DNA of 64,000 bases from assembly GCF_000377765.1 (NCBI RefSeq), contig NZ_KB898671.1, positions 1 through 64,000 on the forward strand. The letters run 5' to 3'. The DNA comes from Gracilibacillus lacisalsi DSM 19029 (GTDB lineage Bacteria > Bacillota > Bacilli > Bacillales > Amphibacillaceae). The notes beneath the pieces were generated by a model, which was given only the letters and a program-made list of their open reading frames with translations, had not been told where the DNA came from and searched no databases. Position numbers and translations under genes: made by a program. Shown here in pieces: positions 53,422 through 62,050 of this stretch. Each line of letters starts with the position of its first letter. Within the stretch, counting starts at the first letter, position 1.

Positions 53422-53811
53422 AATAGATAGTACTCCAATACATATTTTGGTTTACTATTCCCTGATAGGAATATTTTTATTCTCAATGGGATGGCAAAGA
53501 ATCTGACGTATGACTTACTTTATTTGAAGGAAAATGTCGAACGTACAATTCAGTTATTCAGAAAAGCATTGATCTAACAGCTCTTGTATCATCCGATTTT
53601 GCAATATTAATTAATTCTTCTCAAACGGGTCGAACTCCTATGCCATTAGAAGTATCCAAGACGGGAAGAAGATAAAAGAAGCAGACTTGCCTATTCATGA
53701 CCTTTTATAACTACAAATGTTTATATTGGTCTATTGATTATTTATCGTCAGTAGCTTTTGAAAAAAATATGCGCAATAAGTGAATGCAATTGAATAACTG
53801 GTATGAGTGGT
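53422..53811. other. Intergenic stretch upstream of gerA
   Basis: No supported gene. AT-rich DNA with the forespore promoter of the ger operon presumably just upstream of 53421 (not assigned). Fragments near 53540-53690 have short open stretches but frequent stops and no ribosome binding site. Confidence 0.35.
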
Positions 53812-53925
53812 CAAAACTGTACTTAACTCTATTCTTTACCGCCTACTGGTATTCGATACCAATCTTCTGTAACAACTTCTTCAATTTTGGCAGAATACAC
53901 ATATTCCAGCAATAATCCTGTACAA
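53812..53925 (-). pseudogene. Remnant of a DUF5050-like gene end (copy of 62.4 kb gene C-terminus)
   Basis: On the minus strand this stretch translates to YVYSAKIEEVVTEDWYRIPV, nearly identical to YVYYAKIEEVDTEDWYRIPV at the end of the gene at 62407. It then continues GGKE and stops early (TAG) with a small indel, before GTACAGTTTTGA (present in both). Only about 110 bases match, with no start. It is a decayed partial duplication. The intact paralogue lies 8.6 kb away. Confidence 0.6.
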
Positions 53926-54266
53926 CCAAGTTTGATAGGAGGAACGATTTTGGAATGTATCAAGAAATTTATAGCATTTGATAAATATTTCTTGTGATAA
54001 ATCTTCAATGAACATCACTTGGAACTATATCATTCAACACATTTCCATTTCACACCAAACATAGTAGAATGTTTCACACTGTAATAAATGTTATCTATAT
54101 TTTTGATAATTACCTTTTCAAAAATGATTATAGCTAAAAAAGAGAGACTGAATTTTTGAATTTTATCCGATTAGTTAATAAACTGTATTATAAGTAATAG
54201 AAAGATAATTCTAGAAATTTCAAAAAATCTGGGTTAGCAATACCCAACCCAACTGGAGGTACATAT
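53926..54266. other. Intergenic stretch upstream of the sulfurtransferase gene
   Basis: AT-rich DNA of 340 bases. A short hairpin GGGTT-AGCAAT-ACCC at 54232-54248 lies just before the ribosome binding site (GGAGG). No T-box, SAM or other riboswitch consensus was recognised. Confidence 0.35.
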
Positions 54267-55154
54267 ATGAATAATAACCATTTAATGGTTGATACTGATT
54301 GGCTAAAGTCTCATTTAAATGACCCAAAACTACGCTTGCTAGATGCTACAGTGATTATGAAACAAGACGAAAATGGAGTGGATATCTCCTCCGGAAAAGA
54401 AGAATATGTTAAGGAACATATTCCTGGTGCAGTTTTCGCAGATCTAATACATGAGTTAAGTGATCCTAATGCTCCCCTCCCATTAACTGCAGCCCAACAC
54501 GATCAGTTTGTTCAAAAAATGTCTGAATTAGGTGTAGGGGATGATACCTATGTTGTTGTCTATGACCGTGGGCCTGTTGTTGGAGCAACATTCTCAGCTT
54601 CCGATTGGGCATCGCGACTATGGTGGCAGCTTCGACTTGAGGGTTTCGATGAGGTATACATATTAGCCGGTGGTTTACCAAAGTGGAAAGAAGAAGGGCG
54701 TCCATTGACAAGTGAACCAGGATCTTATCCGAAAGCTACTTTTACTGGACAACGAAGACCTGAACTACTAGCATCAAAAGAAGATGTGAAAGAAGCAATG
54801 CATAATAGCTCAACCGTTATCGTTAATTGCCTGTCCCCTGCTGAATTTAAAGGTGAGACAAATTCTTATCCCCGTAATGGGCATATTCCCAACAGTAAAA
54901 ATGTTTTCTTTGGCGATGTTACAGATCCGAAAACCAAGGGACTGCCGGACAAAGAAAAATTACATGAACTTTTTGAACCAGTCGGTGCACTAGATCCATC
55001 CAAAAAAGTGATTACCTATTGTGGTGGCGGAATTGCTGCAACATGGAATGCACTAGCATTGTTCGCACTTGGGCGTGAAGATGTTGCTGTCTATGATGGC
55101 TCTATGGTGGAGTGGTCATCTGATAATAGCCTGCCAATAGAAGTAGGTGAATAA
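54267..55154 (+). CDS. Sulfurtransferase with two rhodanese domains
   Basis: 295-residue thiosulfate/3-mercaptopyruvate sulfurtransferase-type protein. The N-terminal inactive rhodanese domain (residues about 5-135) includes GAVFADLIHELSD. The C-terminal domain (about 155-285) has catalytic Cys252 in ITYCGGGIAATWNALALFALG. The loop CGGGIA differs from the CGSGVTA of typical 3-mercaptopyruvate enzymes, so donor preference is uncertain. GGAGG precedes the ATG. It is a single gene with its own terminator. Confidence 0.88.
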   Translation: MNNNHLMVDTDWLKSHLNDPKLRLLDATVIMKQDENGVDISSGKEEYVKEHIPGAVFADLIHELSDPNAPLPLTAAQHDQFVQKMSELGVGDDTYVVVYDRGPVVGATFSASDWASRLWWQLRLEGFDEVYILAGGLPKWKEEGRPLTSEPGSYPKATFTGQRRPELLASKEDVKEAMHNSSTVIVNCLSPAEFKGETNSYPRNGHIPNSKNVFFGDVTDPKTKGLPDKEKLHELFEPVGALDPSKKVITYCGGGIAATWNALALFALGREDVAVYDGSMVEWSSDNSLPIEVGE

Positions 55155-55167
55155 GCTATAATTATTG

Positions 55168-55198
55168 TTGAACCCGGAGTATGATGGCTCCGGGTTTT
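55168..55198 (+). terminator. Intrinsic terminator of the sulfurtransferase gene
   Basis: AACCCGGAG pairs with CTCCGGGTT across TATGATGG, followed by TTTAT. Confidence 0.85.
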
Positions 55199-55541
55199 AT
55201 AACGTCATGACAAGATTTCAACCAATCCATTATCCATAGAGATACCACTGAATTATCTACATGAAGGTCAGTCTTCTTTAATTTCATTCGTACCACTTAT
55301 TACCGGATTCACATATTTATTCCTTTTCCTTCTACTCTTTTTCAACTAAAAATTTATGTTCCTGTAATTAATTAAAGTTTTTATCTTACTAGATACAAGT
55401 TTACTTATCTTCGATTTTATCGGCCTGTAGTAGACCTTTAGCCCCCCCTTTCTTTTCATACTAAAAGTCACATAATGTTGATATTTTTATAATATTAAGA
55501 GATAATGACGAAGTTGAAAAAATATTAATTGAGGTGAAAAT
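55199..55541. other. Intergenic stretch before the second BCCT gene
   Basis: AT-rich, 340 bases, with no gene or clear structure except a homopolymeric AGCCCCCCC tract at about 55440. The BCCT promoter is presumably at the 3' end of this stretch but is not assigned. Confidence 0.4.
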
Positions 55542-57083
55542 GTGAAAAATGTTAGTTCAGTTTTTTGGTACACGCTTATAATTTGTGCCGTAATAGTTAC
55601 ATGGGGAGCTGTATCGCCAAATCATTTACAGACGGTAACATCAAATGTAACAACGTATATTTCTGAAGCATTTGGATGGTACTACCTCTTAATTATTATG
55701 CTATTACTCGCTTCTTGCATTTATTTAATTTTTTCAAGATTCGGGAAAATTAAATTAGGTAAAGATGACGACAAACCTGATTTTAATTTATCTACATGGT
55801 TTGCCATGTTATTCAGTGCAGGAATGGGGATGGGATTAGTCTTTTGGACTACCGCGGAACCAATTTCTCATGCATTTAAGAGTCCACCAGGGGCAGCGAC
55901 AGGATCTAATGAAGCGATTAGACAGTCATTACAATATTCTTTTTTCCACTGGGGGATTCATGCATGGGCAGTTTATGGCGTTGTAGCACTTGTATTAGCT
56001 TATTTTAAATTCCGTAAAGATCTTCCCGGATTAATAAGTGCAACACTGATACCGATATTCGGTGAAAAAAGTATGCAAGGGTGGCCTGGAAAAGTCATTG
56101 ATACGCTAGCTATTTTCGCAACAGTAGTTGGTGTAGCTTCTACGTTAGGTTTTGGATCAGCCCAGATTAATGGTGGCCTTGCTTACCTTTTCGATACTCC
56201 AAATAATTTTGGAATGCAATTATTAATTCTAACCGTTGCCACTGTATTATTTATTATTTCAGCTTGGTCAGGTATTGGGAAAGGAATAAAATATTTAAGT
56301 AATATAAACATGGGACTTGGTTTTGCATTATTACTACTGTTATTTATTGTTGGACCAACGATATATATTTTAAATATGTTTACAACAACGCTTGGTAGTT
56401 ATCTTGCAAACTTTTTTGATATGAGTTTCCGTCTGTCACCATTAAATGAAAAAGGTCGAACTTGGATTGATAATTGGACAATCTTCTACTGGGCATGGTG
56501 GATATCATGGGCTCCATTTGTCGGAATTTTTATCGCTAGGATATCTAAGGGACGAACTATAAAAGAATTTATGCTTGGTGTTCTTATTGTCCCCGCGTTA
56601 GTATGTTTCATATTTTTTGCCGTATTTGGGGTTTCTGCACTAAATATTGAGCAAAATGGAATCGATGCTATTTCAAACTACTCTCTTGAAACAACAACGT
56701 TCGGAGTCCTTCAACATTATCCACTAGGTCAACTGATGTCACTTATCACCATTGTCGTCATTGCGATCTTTTTCATCACTTCAGCTGATTCAGCAACATT
56801 TGTACTCGGTATGCTTAGTACATCAGGCTCGATTAACCCTGCCAATTCCGTAAAAATCATTTGGGGACTTACAATGTCAGCAATGGCAGCTATTATTGTC
56901 TACTTCGGTGGTACACAGGGATTACAAAACATGTTGATTATTGCTGCATTACCATTCTCTATCGTGATGCTTTTAATGGGAGGATCGTTCTACAAATCAG
57001 CCAAAAAAGAGGTCGTAAAAGAACCTAGACGAAGAAACCGAAAAAGGAAAAAACAAGCAGAGCAAAGTGAGCAATCTATTTAA
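55542..57083 (+). CDS. BCCT family transporter (glycine betaine/choline/carnitine type)
   Basis: 513-residue transporter with about 12 membrane spans, starting at GTG 55542 after GAGGTG. It has the glycine-rich first-helix motif FSAGMGMGLVFWTTAEPISHA (GMGMG, typical of glycine betaine BCCTs such as OpuD/BetP), FFHWGIHAWAVYGVVALVLAY, GIGKGIKYLSNINMGL and the signature WTIFYWAWWISWAPFVGIFIARISKGRTIKEF with the Trp aromatic box. The C-terminal tail is basic (RRRNRKRKK), as in osmosensing BCCTs. It is followed by a terminator and then by the amidohydrolase cluster, and may bring in the cluster's substrate. Confidence 0.93.
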   Translation: MKNVSSVFWYTLIICAVIVTWGAVSPNHLQTVTSNVTTYISEAFGWYYLLIIMLLLASCIYLIFSRFGKIKLGKDDDKPDFNLSTWFAMLFSAGMGMGLVFWTTAEPISHAFKSPPGAATGSNEAIRQSLQYSFFHWGIHAWAVYGVVALVLAYFKFRKDLPGLISATLIPIFGEKSMQGWPGKVIDTLAIFATVVGVASTLGFGSAQINGGLAYLFDTPNNFGMQLLILTVATVLFIISAWSGIGKGIKYLSNINMGLGFALLLLLFIVGPTIYILNMFTTTLGSYLANFFDMSFRLSPLNEKGRTWIDNWTIFYWAWWISWAPFVGIFIARISKGRTIKEFMLGVLIVPALVCFIFFAVFGVSALNIEQNGIDAISNYSLETTTFGVLQHYPLGQLMSLITIVVIAIFFITSADSATFVLGMLSTSGSINPANSVKIIWGLTMSAMAAIIVYFGGTQGLQNMLIIAALPFSIVMLLMGGSFYKSAKKEVVKEPRRRNRKRKKQAEQSEQSI

Positions 57084-57105
57084 TTACATGTTAATACATT
57101 CTTAC

Positions 57106-57146
57106 CAAACCACTCTTGGCTTCCGTAAGCCGAGAGTGGTTTTTTA
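57106..57146 (+). terminator. Intrinsic terminator of the second BCCT gene
   Basis: AACCACTCTTGGCTT pairs with AAGCCGAGAGTGGTT, a 13-15 bp stem with a tight loop, followed by TTTTATT. Confidence 0.9.
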
Positions 57147-57200
57147 TTTCTATACATCTACCATCCACCTTCCGAATAGCGGTGAAAAATTCAAAAAATG

Positions 57201-57240
57201 TCACTGACGTTCACTGAGCTTCACTGAGCTTCACTGACCA
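57201..57240. repeat. Four tandem 10-bp units TCACTGA(C/G)NN
   Basis: The units TCACTGACGT, TCACTGAGCT, TCACTGAGCT and TCACTGACCA are in exact 10-bp register; related CCACTCAG words follow to 57268. The repeat lies between the BCCT terminator and the amidohydrolase start. Confidence 0.75.
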
Positions 57241-57337
57241 AGCTAAATGCTACTCAATGCCACTCAGCGAGTTTGGAGGAATTTTAATCCACTGCTAAAA
57301 TACACAATATCATAACAAAGAACTGGGAGGAATGAAG

Positions 57338-58396
57338 ATGGCTAAAGAACAAATTCGAATCGTTGATACAGATATACACGAGCGAGTCCAATATGAGGAT
57401 ATCTTGAAATATTTAGATGAACCTTTTAAACATTACATTCAAAACTGTCATTGGATCCAAGAAAAGCATATGCCATACACCCAGCCTGCTGTTGCTGGTG
57501 TAGATCGAGCAGATGCAATCATACCAGATGGCCGTCCAGCTGGATCAGACTTAGCCTTTATGCAAAAACAGTTGCTAGATGATATCGGTCATGAATTCGG
57601 CATCTTAACGAGTGCATTAGACCCTTCGCCATCATCTATGCATGGCTGGTATGAAATGGCGACTGCATTAGCAACTGCCTACAATGATTGGCAAATTGAA
57701 GAATGGTTAGAAAAAGATGACCGTTTATATGGATCTGTTCATATCGCAGCCCAAGATCGCGACGCGGCGGTAAGGGAAATTGAAAGAGTCGGGTCCCATC
57801 CGAAAATGGTGCAAGTTTTACTACCGATTGATGACATCATGTGGGGCGATCCATTCTACCATCCAATTTTTGAAGCAGCAGAAAAGCATAATTTAATGAT
57901 CGGTATGCACCATAATGAACCACCTGTCTATTACGGTAAATGGCCAAGATACTTCATTGAGTGGCATACTTTAATCCCGACTGCTCACATGAAACAAGTA
58001 ACAAATATGATTTTCAATGGCGTTTTTGATAAATATCCAAACCTTGGCTTAATGATGATCGAAGGTGGCTTCACTTGGGTACCTCACATCATGTGGAAAA
58101 TGGACCAACAATACCGCGATTTACGTCATGAAGTGCCATGGTTAAAAAGAAAACCTAGTGATATTTTCAAAGAACAAATTCGTGTTACTACACAACCAGC
58201 GGAAGAACTAACTAAACAAGAATTTGCATCTCTTATTGACCAAATGGGGACCGATGAGATCCTATGTTTCTCTACTGATTACCCGCACTGGGATTATGAT
58301 TCGCCGACTCGTGCATTACCGAATATGGACCCAGACCTAAAGAAGAAAATATTCGCAGACAACGCAAAAGCATTTTATCCAAAACTACCAAAGTAG
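57338..58396 (+). CDS. Amidohydrolase-related (amidohydrolase_2) protein
   Basis: 352-residue TIM-barrel metalloenzyme of the ACMSD/amidohydrolase_2 group. The start ATG 57338 is 7 bases after GGGAGG; the ATG at 57332 sits on the site. The metal motif near the N-terminus is DTDIHE (residues about 9-14, instead of D-x-H-x-H), with later ligands in LMIGMHHNEP, MMIEGGFTW and the C-terminal Asp in CFSTDYPHWDYDSP. The group includes decarboxylases and hydrolases of aromatic and betaine-like substrates. It is the first gene of a cluster with Rieske, FNR-type reductase and betaine aldehyde dehydrogenase. Substrate unknown. Confidence 0.83.
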   Translation: MAKEQIRIVDTDIHERVQYEDILKYLDEPFKHYIQNCHWIQEKHMPYTQPAVAGVDRADAIIPDGRPAGSDLAFMQKQLLDDIGHEFGILTSALDPSPSSMHGWYEMATALATAYNDWQIEEWLEKDDRLYGSVHIAAQDRDAAVREIERVGSHPKMVQVLLPIDDIMWGDPFYHPIFEAAEKHNLMIGMHHNEPPVYYGKWPRYFIEWHTLIPTAHMKQVTNMIFNGVFDKYPNLGLMMIEGGFTWVPHIMWKMDQQYRDLRHEVPWLKRKPSDIFKEQIRVTTQPAEELTKQEFASLIDQMGTDEILCFSTDYPHWDYDSPTRALPNMDPDLKKKIFADNAKAFYPKLPK

Positions 58397-58408
58397 GAGG
58401 GTTAAATT

Positions 58409-58768
58409 ATGAAGGAACAAGTCGTATGTAAAACTACAGATATCGAACCTGGTGAAATGAAGGCTACTAATTTCGGAAAGCAAAATGTGTTAGTTTGTCG
58501 AACATTAGATGGTGAATTTTACGCATTTCTAAATCAATGTACACATCAAGGGGCCCCACTTGATAAAGGAATGATCTGTGGAGCGACGACTAATGAAAGT
58601 AAACCTGGAGACTATCATTACTGTCGAAAAGGTGAAATTATCCGTTGCCCATGGCATGGAAGAGAGTTTGACATTAAAGATGAAGGTAGAATGCTAGCTA
58701 ATCCAAACAAAAAACTGCCTAGTTATAAAGTTAGAATCGAAGAAAAGAATGTGATTGTTTATAAATAA
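58409..58768 (+). CDS. Rieske [2Fe-2S] ferredoxin
   Basis: 119-residue soluble Rieske protein. Cluster ligands are Cys44 and His46 (QCTHQG) and Cys80 and His83 (CPWHG), each in the expected spacing. A 33-residue insert between the two halves includes a Cys-rich GATTNESKPGDYHYCRKG. It lacks a mononuclear-iron oxygenase domain, so it is an electron carrier like BphF. AGGAGGG precedes the ATG and the gap to the amidohydrolase is 12 bases. It probably takes electrons from the FNR-type protein downstream. Confidence 0.9.
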   Translation: MKEQVVCKTTDIEPGEMKATNFGKQNVLVCRTLDGEFYAFLNQCTHQGAPLDKGMICGATTNESKPGDYHYCRKGEIIRCPWHGREFDIKDEGRMLANPNKKLPSYKVRIEEKNVIVYK

Positions 58769-58835
58769 ACAGTAAAAGAGCAGACAACTATTTAGTCTGT
58801 CCATCTAGCATATTAAAGAAGAAGGTGAAAAAACT

Positions 58836-59837
58836 ATGAATCGATCAGAAAATGTCGTAGATTCAATCATTATTGGTGCAGGACCAACGGGCTTGTTCGC
58901 TGCCTTTTATGGAGGTATGCGTGAAATGTCAGTCAAAGTCATCGATAGCTTGCCACAAGTTGGTGGGCAGCTGATGGCTTTATACCCGGAAAAATATATT
59001 TACGATGTAGCTGGCTTTCCAAATGTTTTAGCAAAAGATTTAGTAAACCAATTGGAAGAACAAGCGAAACAATTCAACCCAGAAATTTGTTTAGAAGAGA
59101 ATGTGACATCCGTAGAAAAACTGGATGAGCAATTATTTCAAGTAACGACAACAAAAGAGGTTCACTACGGAAAAACCGTCATTATAACAAGTGGTGCAGG
59201 TGCCTTCCAACCACGCCGTCTCAAGCATGAAACAGCTAGCGAATACGAAGGAAACAACCTTCTCTACTCGATTACGGATCTGCAAGCATTTAAAGGTCAA
59301 AAGGTGTGTGTTGCAGGCGGTGGAGACTCCGCTGTTGATTGGGCTCTTATGTTAGAATCCATTGCCGATGAGGTTTCACTTGTCCACCGACGAAATGATT
59401 TTAGAGCACACGAACACAGTGTTAATCAATTGAAAGAATCATCTGTTCAGATAAAAACACCAATGGTTATTGATGAGTTAATCGGTTATGACGGCTTGAT
59501 AAAACAAGTTGTCATTAAAGAAAATAAGGGGGAACGGACTGAGGAGCTTGAGATAGACGCTCTTATTGTCAATCATGGTTTCCTTTCTGATTTGGGTGCC
59601 ATTCGTGAGTGGGGAATAGAACTCGAAAAAAAATCAATTGTAGTAAACGAAAAAATGGAAACAAATATCACAGGGATATATGCAGCAGGTGATATTACAA
59701 CACACGCTGGTAAAGTAAAACTAATCGCCTCCGGTTTTGGTGAAGCGCCAACTGCGATTAGCCAAGCGAAGCATTATATCGATCCTAAAGCCAAAGTCCA
59801 ACCACCTCATAGTACAAGAGTATTAGGCGGCGTGTAA
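58836..59837 (+). CDS. NAD(P)/FAD-dependent oxidoreductase, ferredoxin-NADP reductase type 2 (YumC-like)
   Basis: 333-residue flavoprotein of the thioredoxin-reductase-like FNR type 2 group. The FAD motif is IIGAGPTGLFAAFYGGMREMSVKVID (residues 10-35), followed by the family opening LPQVGGQLMALYPEKYIYDVAGFP. The NADPH motif is VCVAGGGDSAVDWALML, and the C-terminal part is GIYAAGDITTHAGKVKLIASGFGEAPTAI. There is no CxxC disulfide, so it reduces ferredoxin rather than thioredoxin. It lies 67 bases after the Rieske gene and likely reduces it. GAAGGTG precedes the ATG. Confidence 0.93.
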   Translation: MNRSENVVDSIIIGAGPTGLFAAFYGGMREMSVKVIDSLPQVGGQLMALYPEKYIYDVAGFPNVLAKDLVNQLEEQAKQFNPEICLEENVTSVEKLDEQLFQVTTTKEVHYGKTVIITSGAGAFQPRRLKHETASEYEGNNLLYSITDLQAFKGQKVCVAGGGDSAVDWALMLESIADEVSLVHRRNDFRAHEHSVNQLKESSVQIKTPMVIDELIGYDGLIKQVVIKENKGERTEELEIDALIVNHGFLSDLGAIREWGIELEKKSIVVNEKMETNITGIYAAGDITTHAGKVKLIASGFGEAPTAISQAKHYIDPKAKVQPPHSTRVLGGV

Positions 59838-59840
59838 AAC

Positions 59841-60149
59841 TTGATTTCTCAAGAAAAACAAGTAGTAGCAACTCAAAGCTATTTCACAGATTTACTAGCT
59901 ATTTTTCTAACCTTTATCAAAATTAGCCCTCTCACCTTTGGCGGTGGGGTCGCCATGATTCCCCACATTGAGAGTAAAGTAGTAAATAAACGAAAATGGC
60001 TTACAAAAGAAGAAATTCCAAACGTTGTAGCAGTAGCTCAAACAGTTCCTAGTTCGATTGCAATTAATTCCGCTATTTATATAGAGGTGTCACCAGTTTG
60101 GGTTATTTGTTGTTCAGCGGTACTAGGGATCGTGATTTATTGTTTTTAA
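59841..60149 (+). pseudogene. Truncated chromate transporter (ChrA domain) remnant
   Basis: 102 residues from a possible TTG 59841: LLAIFLTFIKISPLTFGGGVAMIPHIESK, then EEIPNVVAVAQTVPSSIAINSAIYI. The FGGG-AMIP motif and LAQTVP-like segment mark the N-terminal half of a chromate ion transporter (CHR) domain. The frame then drifts (AVLGIVIYCF) and stops, about half the length of a normal ~180-residue domain. No continuation is seen before the next gene, whose ribosome binding site begins at once. It appears to be a decayed gene inside the cluster. Confidence 0.6.
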
Positions 60150-60164
60150 AAGGAGGAAGTCAAC

Positions 60165-61646
60165 TTGGTAAAAATAAAAAAGATGTTTATAGACGGAAAA
60201 TGGGTGGATGCCAATAGTGGTCAAATGCGTACCATTATCAATCCATACAATCAAGAAGAAATTGCAATGGTTGCAGAAGGAGATCAATCGGATGCAAAAG
60301 CAGCCATAGCAGCTGCAAGACAAGCGTTTGATCAAGGGAATTGGCCCAACACACCAGCAACAGAACGAGCAGGCATTGTTCGAAGAATTGCTGAGCTAAT
60401 CGAGCGTGATAAAGAAGAACTAGCTGAACTGGAATCACTTGATACAGGTAAAACAGTAGAAGAAAGTCGCTGGGATATGGATGATATCGCCGGAGTATTT
60501 CGCTATTATGCTGAAATCGGCGACAAGGATGGTGGAGAAATCATTGCGTCCCCTGTTCCAAATTCGGTGAGTAAAGTTGTACACGAGCCTGTAGGTGTTT
60601 GTGGACAAATTACACCTTGGAATTATCCATTACTACAAGCATCTTGGAAGCTTGCACCAGCCTTGGTCACCGGGAACTCGCTTGTAATGAAACCAAGTGA
60701 AATTACACCTCTTACAACCGTTAAAGTATTTGAATTAATAGAAGAAGCAGGTATCCCAGCTGGTGTGGCAAACCTAGTGCTTGGAGCAGGCAATACAGTT
60801 GGATCGGAGCTTTCTACGAACGTTGATGTCGATTTAATCTCCTTCACAGGTGGAATTGAAACGGGGAAAAAAATAATGCAAGCTGCTAGTGTTAATGTAA
60901 AAAAACTTGCGCTTGAACTTGGTGGGAAAAATCCTAACCTTGTTTTTGCTGATACCGACTTTGAAACAGCAGTGGATCAAGCGATGAATGCAGTATTCTT
61001 CCATGCCGGACAAATTTGTTCAGCTGGAACACGACTAATTGTTGAAGAAAGTATTCATGATAAATTCGTAGAAGCACTAGTCGAGCGTGTTAAAAACATT
61101 AAAATCGGTAGTGGTTTTAATCCGGATACTCAAATGGGTCCACTTATTTCAGCTGAGCACTTAGCAAAGGTTGAGCACTATGTGGAAGCAGGAATAAAGG
61201 AAGGCGCGCAGCTTGTACTCGGCGGTAAGCGTCCAGAAGAGCCAGCACTGCAAAATGGCTTTTTCTATTTACCAACAATTTTCACGGATTGCACAGCAGA
61301 TATGAGTATTGTGCAAGACGAAGCTTTTGGTCCAATCATTACGGTAGAAAAATTTCGAACAGAGGAAGAGGCTGTTGAGCTAGCCAATAACTCTATTTAT
61401 GGATTAGCTGGTGGCGTTTGGACCAACGACATCGTTAAAGCAGAGCGTTGTGCTGTCAAAATGCGCATGGGCACTGTGTGGATTAATGATTTCAACCTTT
61501 ACTTCCCTCATGCTCCATGGGGCGGCTTCAAACAATCCGGTATCGGTCGTGAATTAGGCAAACTTGGACTAGAAGAATATACAGAAACAAAGCATATCTT
61601 CCAAAACTTGAATCCAGAACCTATTAACTGGTTCGACAACGAATAG
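60165..61646 (+). CDS. betB: Betaine aldehyde dehydrogenase (GbsA/BetB-like)
   Basis: NAD-dependent aldehyde dehydrogenase of 493 residues, close to B. subtilis GbsA in length and blocks. It has INPYNQEEIAMVAEGD, CGQITPWNYPLLQASWKLAPALVTGN, FTGGIETGKKIMQAASVNVKKLALELGGKNPNLVF, catalytic Glu251 and Cys285 (HAGQICSAGTRL), and the substrate-channel region INDFNLYFPHAPWGGFKQSGIGRELG. The start follows AAGGAGGAAG. It would oxidise betaine aldehyde to glycine betaine, an osmoprotectant. The partner that makes betaine aldehyde (choline oxidase GbsB or a monooxygenase) is not in the window. Confidence 0.88.
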   Translation: MVKIKKMFIDGKWVDANSGQMRTIINPYNQEEIAMVAEGDQSDAKAAIAAARQAFDQGNWPNTPATERAGIVRRIAELIERDKEELAELESLDTGKTVEESRWDMDDIAGVFRYYAEIGDKDGGEIIASPVPNSVSKVVHEPVGVCGQITPWNYPLLQASWKLAPALVTGNSLVMKPSEITPLTTVKVFELIEEAGIPAGVANLVLGAGNTVGSELSTNVDVDLISFTGGIETGKKIMQAASVNVKKLALELGGKNPNLVFADTDFETAVDQAMNAVFFHAGQICSAGTRLIVEESIHDKFVEALVERVKNIKIGSGFNPDTQMGPLISAEHLAKVEHYVEAGIKEGAQLVLGGKRPEEPALQNGFFYLPTIFTDCTADMSIVQDEAFGPIITVEKFRTEEEAVELANNSIYGLAGGVWTNDIVKAERCAVKMRMGTVWINDFNLYFPHAPWGGFKQSGIGRELGKLGLEEYTETKHIFQNLNPEPINWFDNE

Positions 61647-61743
61647 CAGCAAATATTTATATTTTGTATGAAATAAGGTATCGATAATATCTTCAGTTTC
61701 TTCCTATTATTATTAATTATTCAGCTGCTTTCTGAGAGATTGA

Positions 61744-61785
61744 AAAAGCCTCACACAATTTGCAAATTATGTGTGGGGCTTTAAA
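61744..61785. terminator. Terminator (bidirectional)
   Basis: AAAGCCTCACACA pairs with TGTGTGGGGCTTT; on the minus strand TTTTTCA follows, on plus TTTAAATAA. Ends the betB unit or, from the other side, the small membrane gene. Confidence 0.65.
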
Positions 61786-61864
61786 TAAATTAGTCTCAAA
61801 GTTCTTTTTATATTGGGTCTGTCATTAAGGATTCGATTTTAATGTTAAAATTATAAAAACATAC

Positions 61865-62050
61865 TTATGATGATAAATCAACCGCATTATAAAGCGTAAG
61901 TTCATTTTCATCATATCTATCGTCATATTTGTCCATTAATAATAAAGTCCCGAAAAGAATGACAAAACTAAATATAATCAACAAGAAGATGACAATGATT
62001 ATGTATAAGCATATCTTCTTCCAACCTACACTTTTAATTCTTTCCAGCAA
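61865..62050 (-). CDS. Small single-span membrane protein (61 aa)
   Basis: Frame from TTG 62050 with AAGGGGG about 10 bases upstream: MLERIKSVGWKKICLYIIIV, then IFLLIIFSFVILFGTLLLMD, then KYDDRYDENELTLYNAVDLSS. One clear membrane helix (about residues 14-39) is followed by an acidic tail. A second frame (62026-62154) ends inside this gene, so it may be the distal half of a longer frameshifted gene. No family recognised. Confidence 0.5.
   Translation of the reverse strand: MLERIKSVGWKKICLYIIIVIFLLIIFSFVILFGTLLLMDKYDDRYDENELTLYNAVDLSS

Noticed and set aside
53926-54266. A T-box or SAM riboswitch before the sulfurtransferase gene
   Set aside because: Only a short GGGTT/ACCC hairpin is present; none of the conserved T-box or SAM blocks is found.
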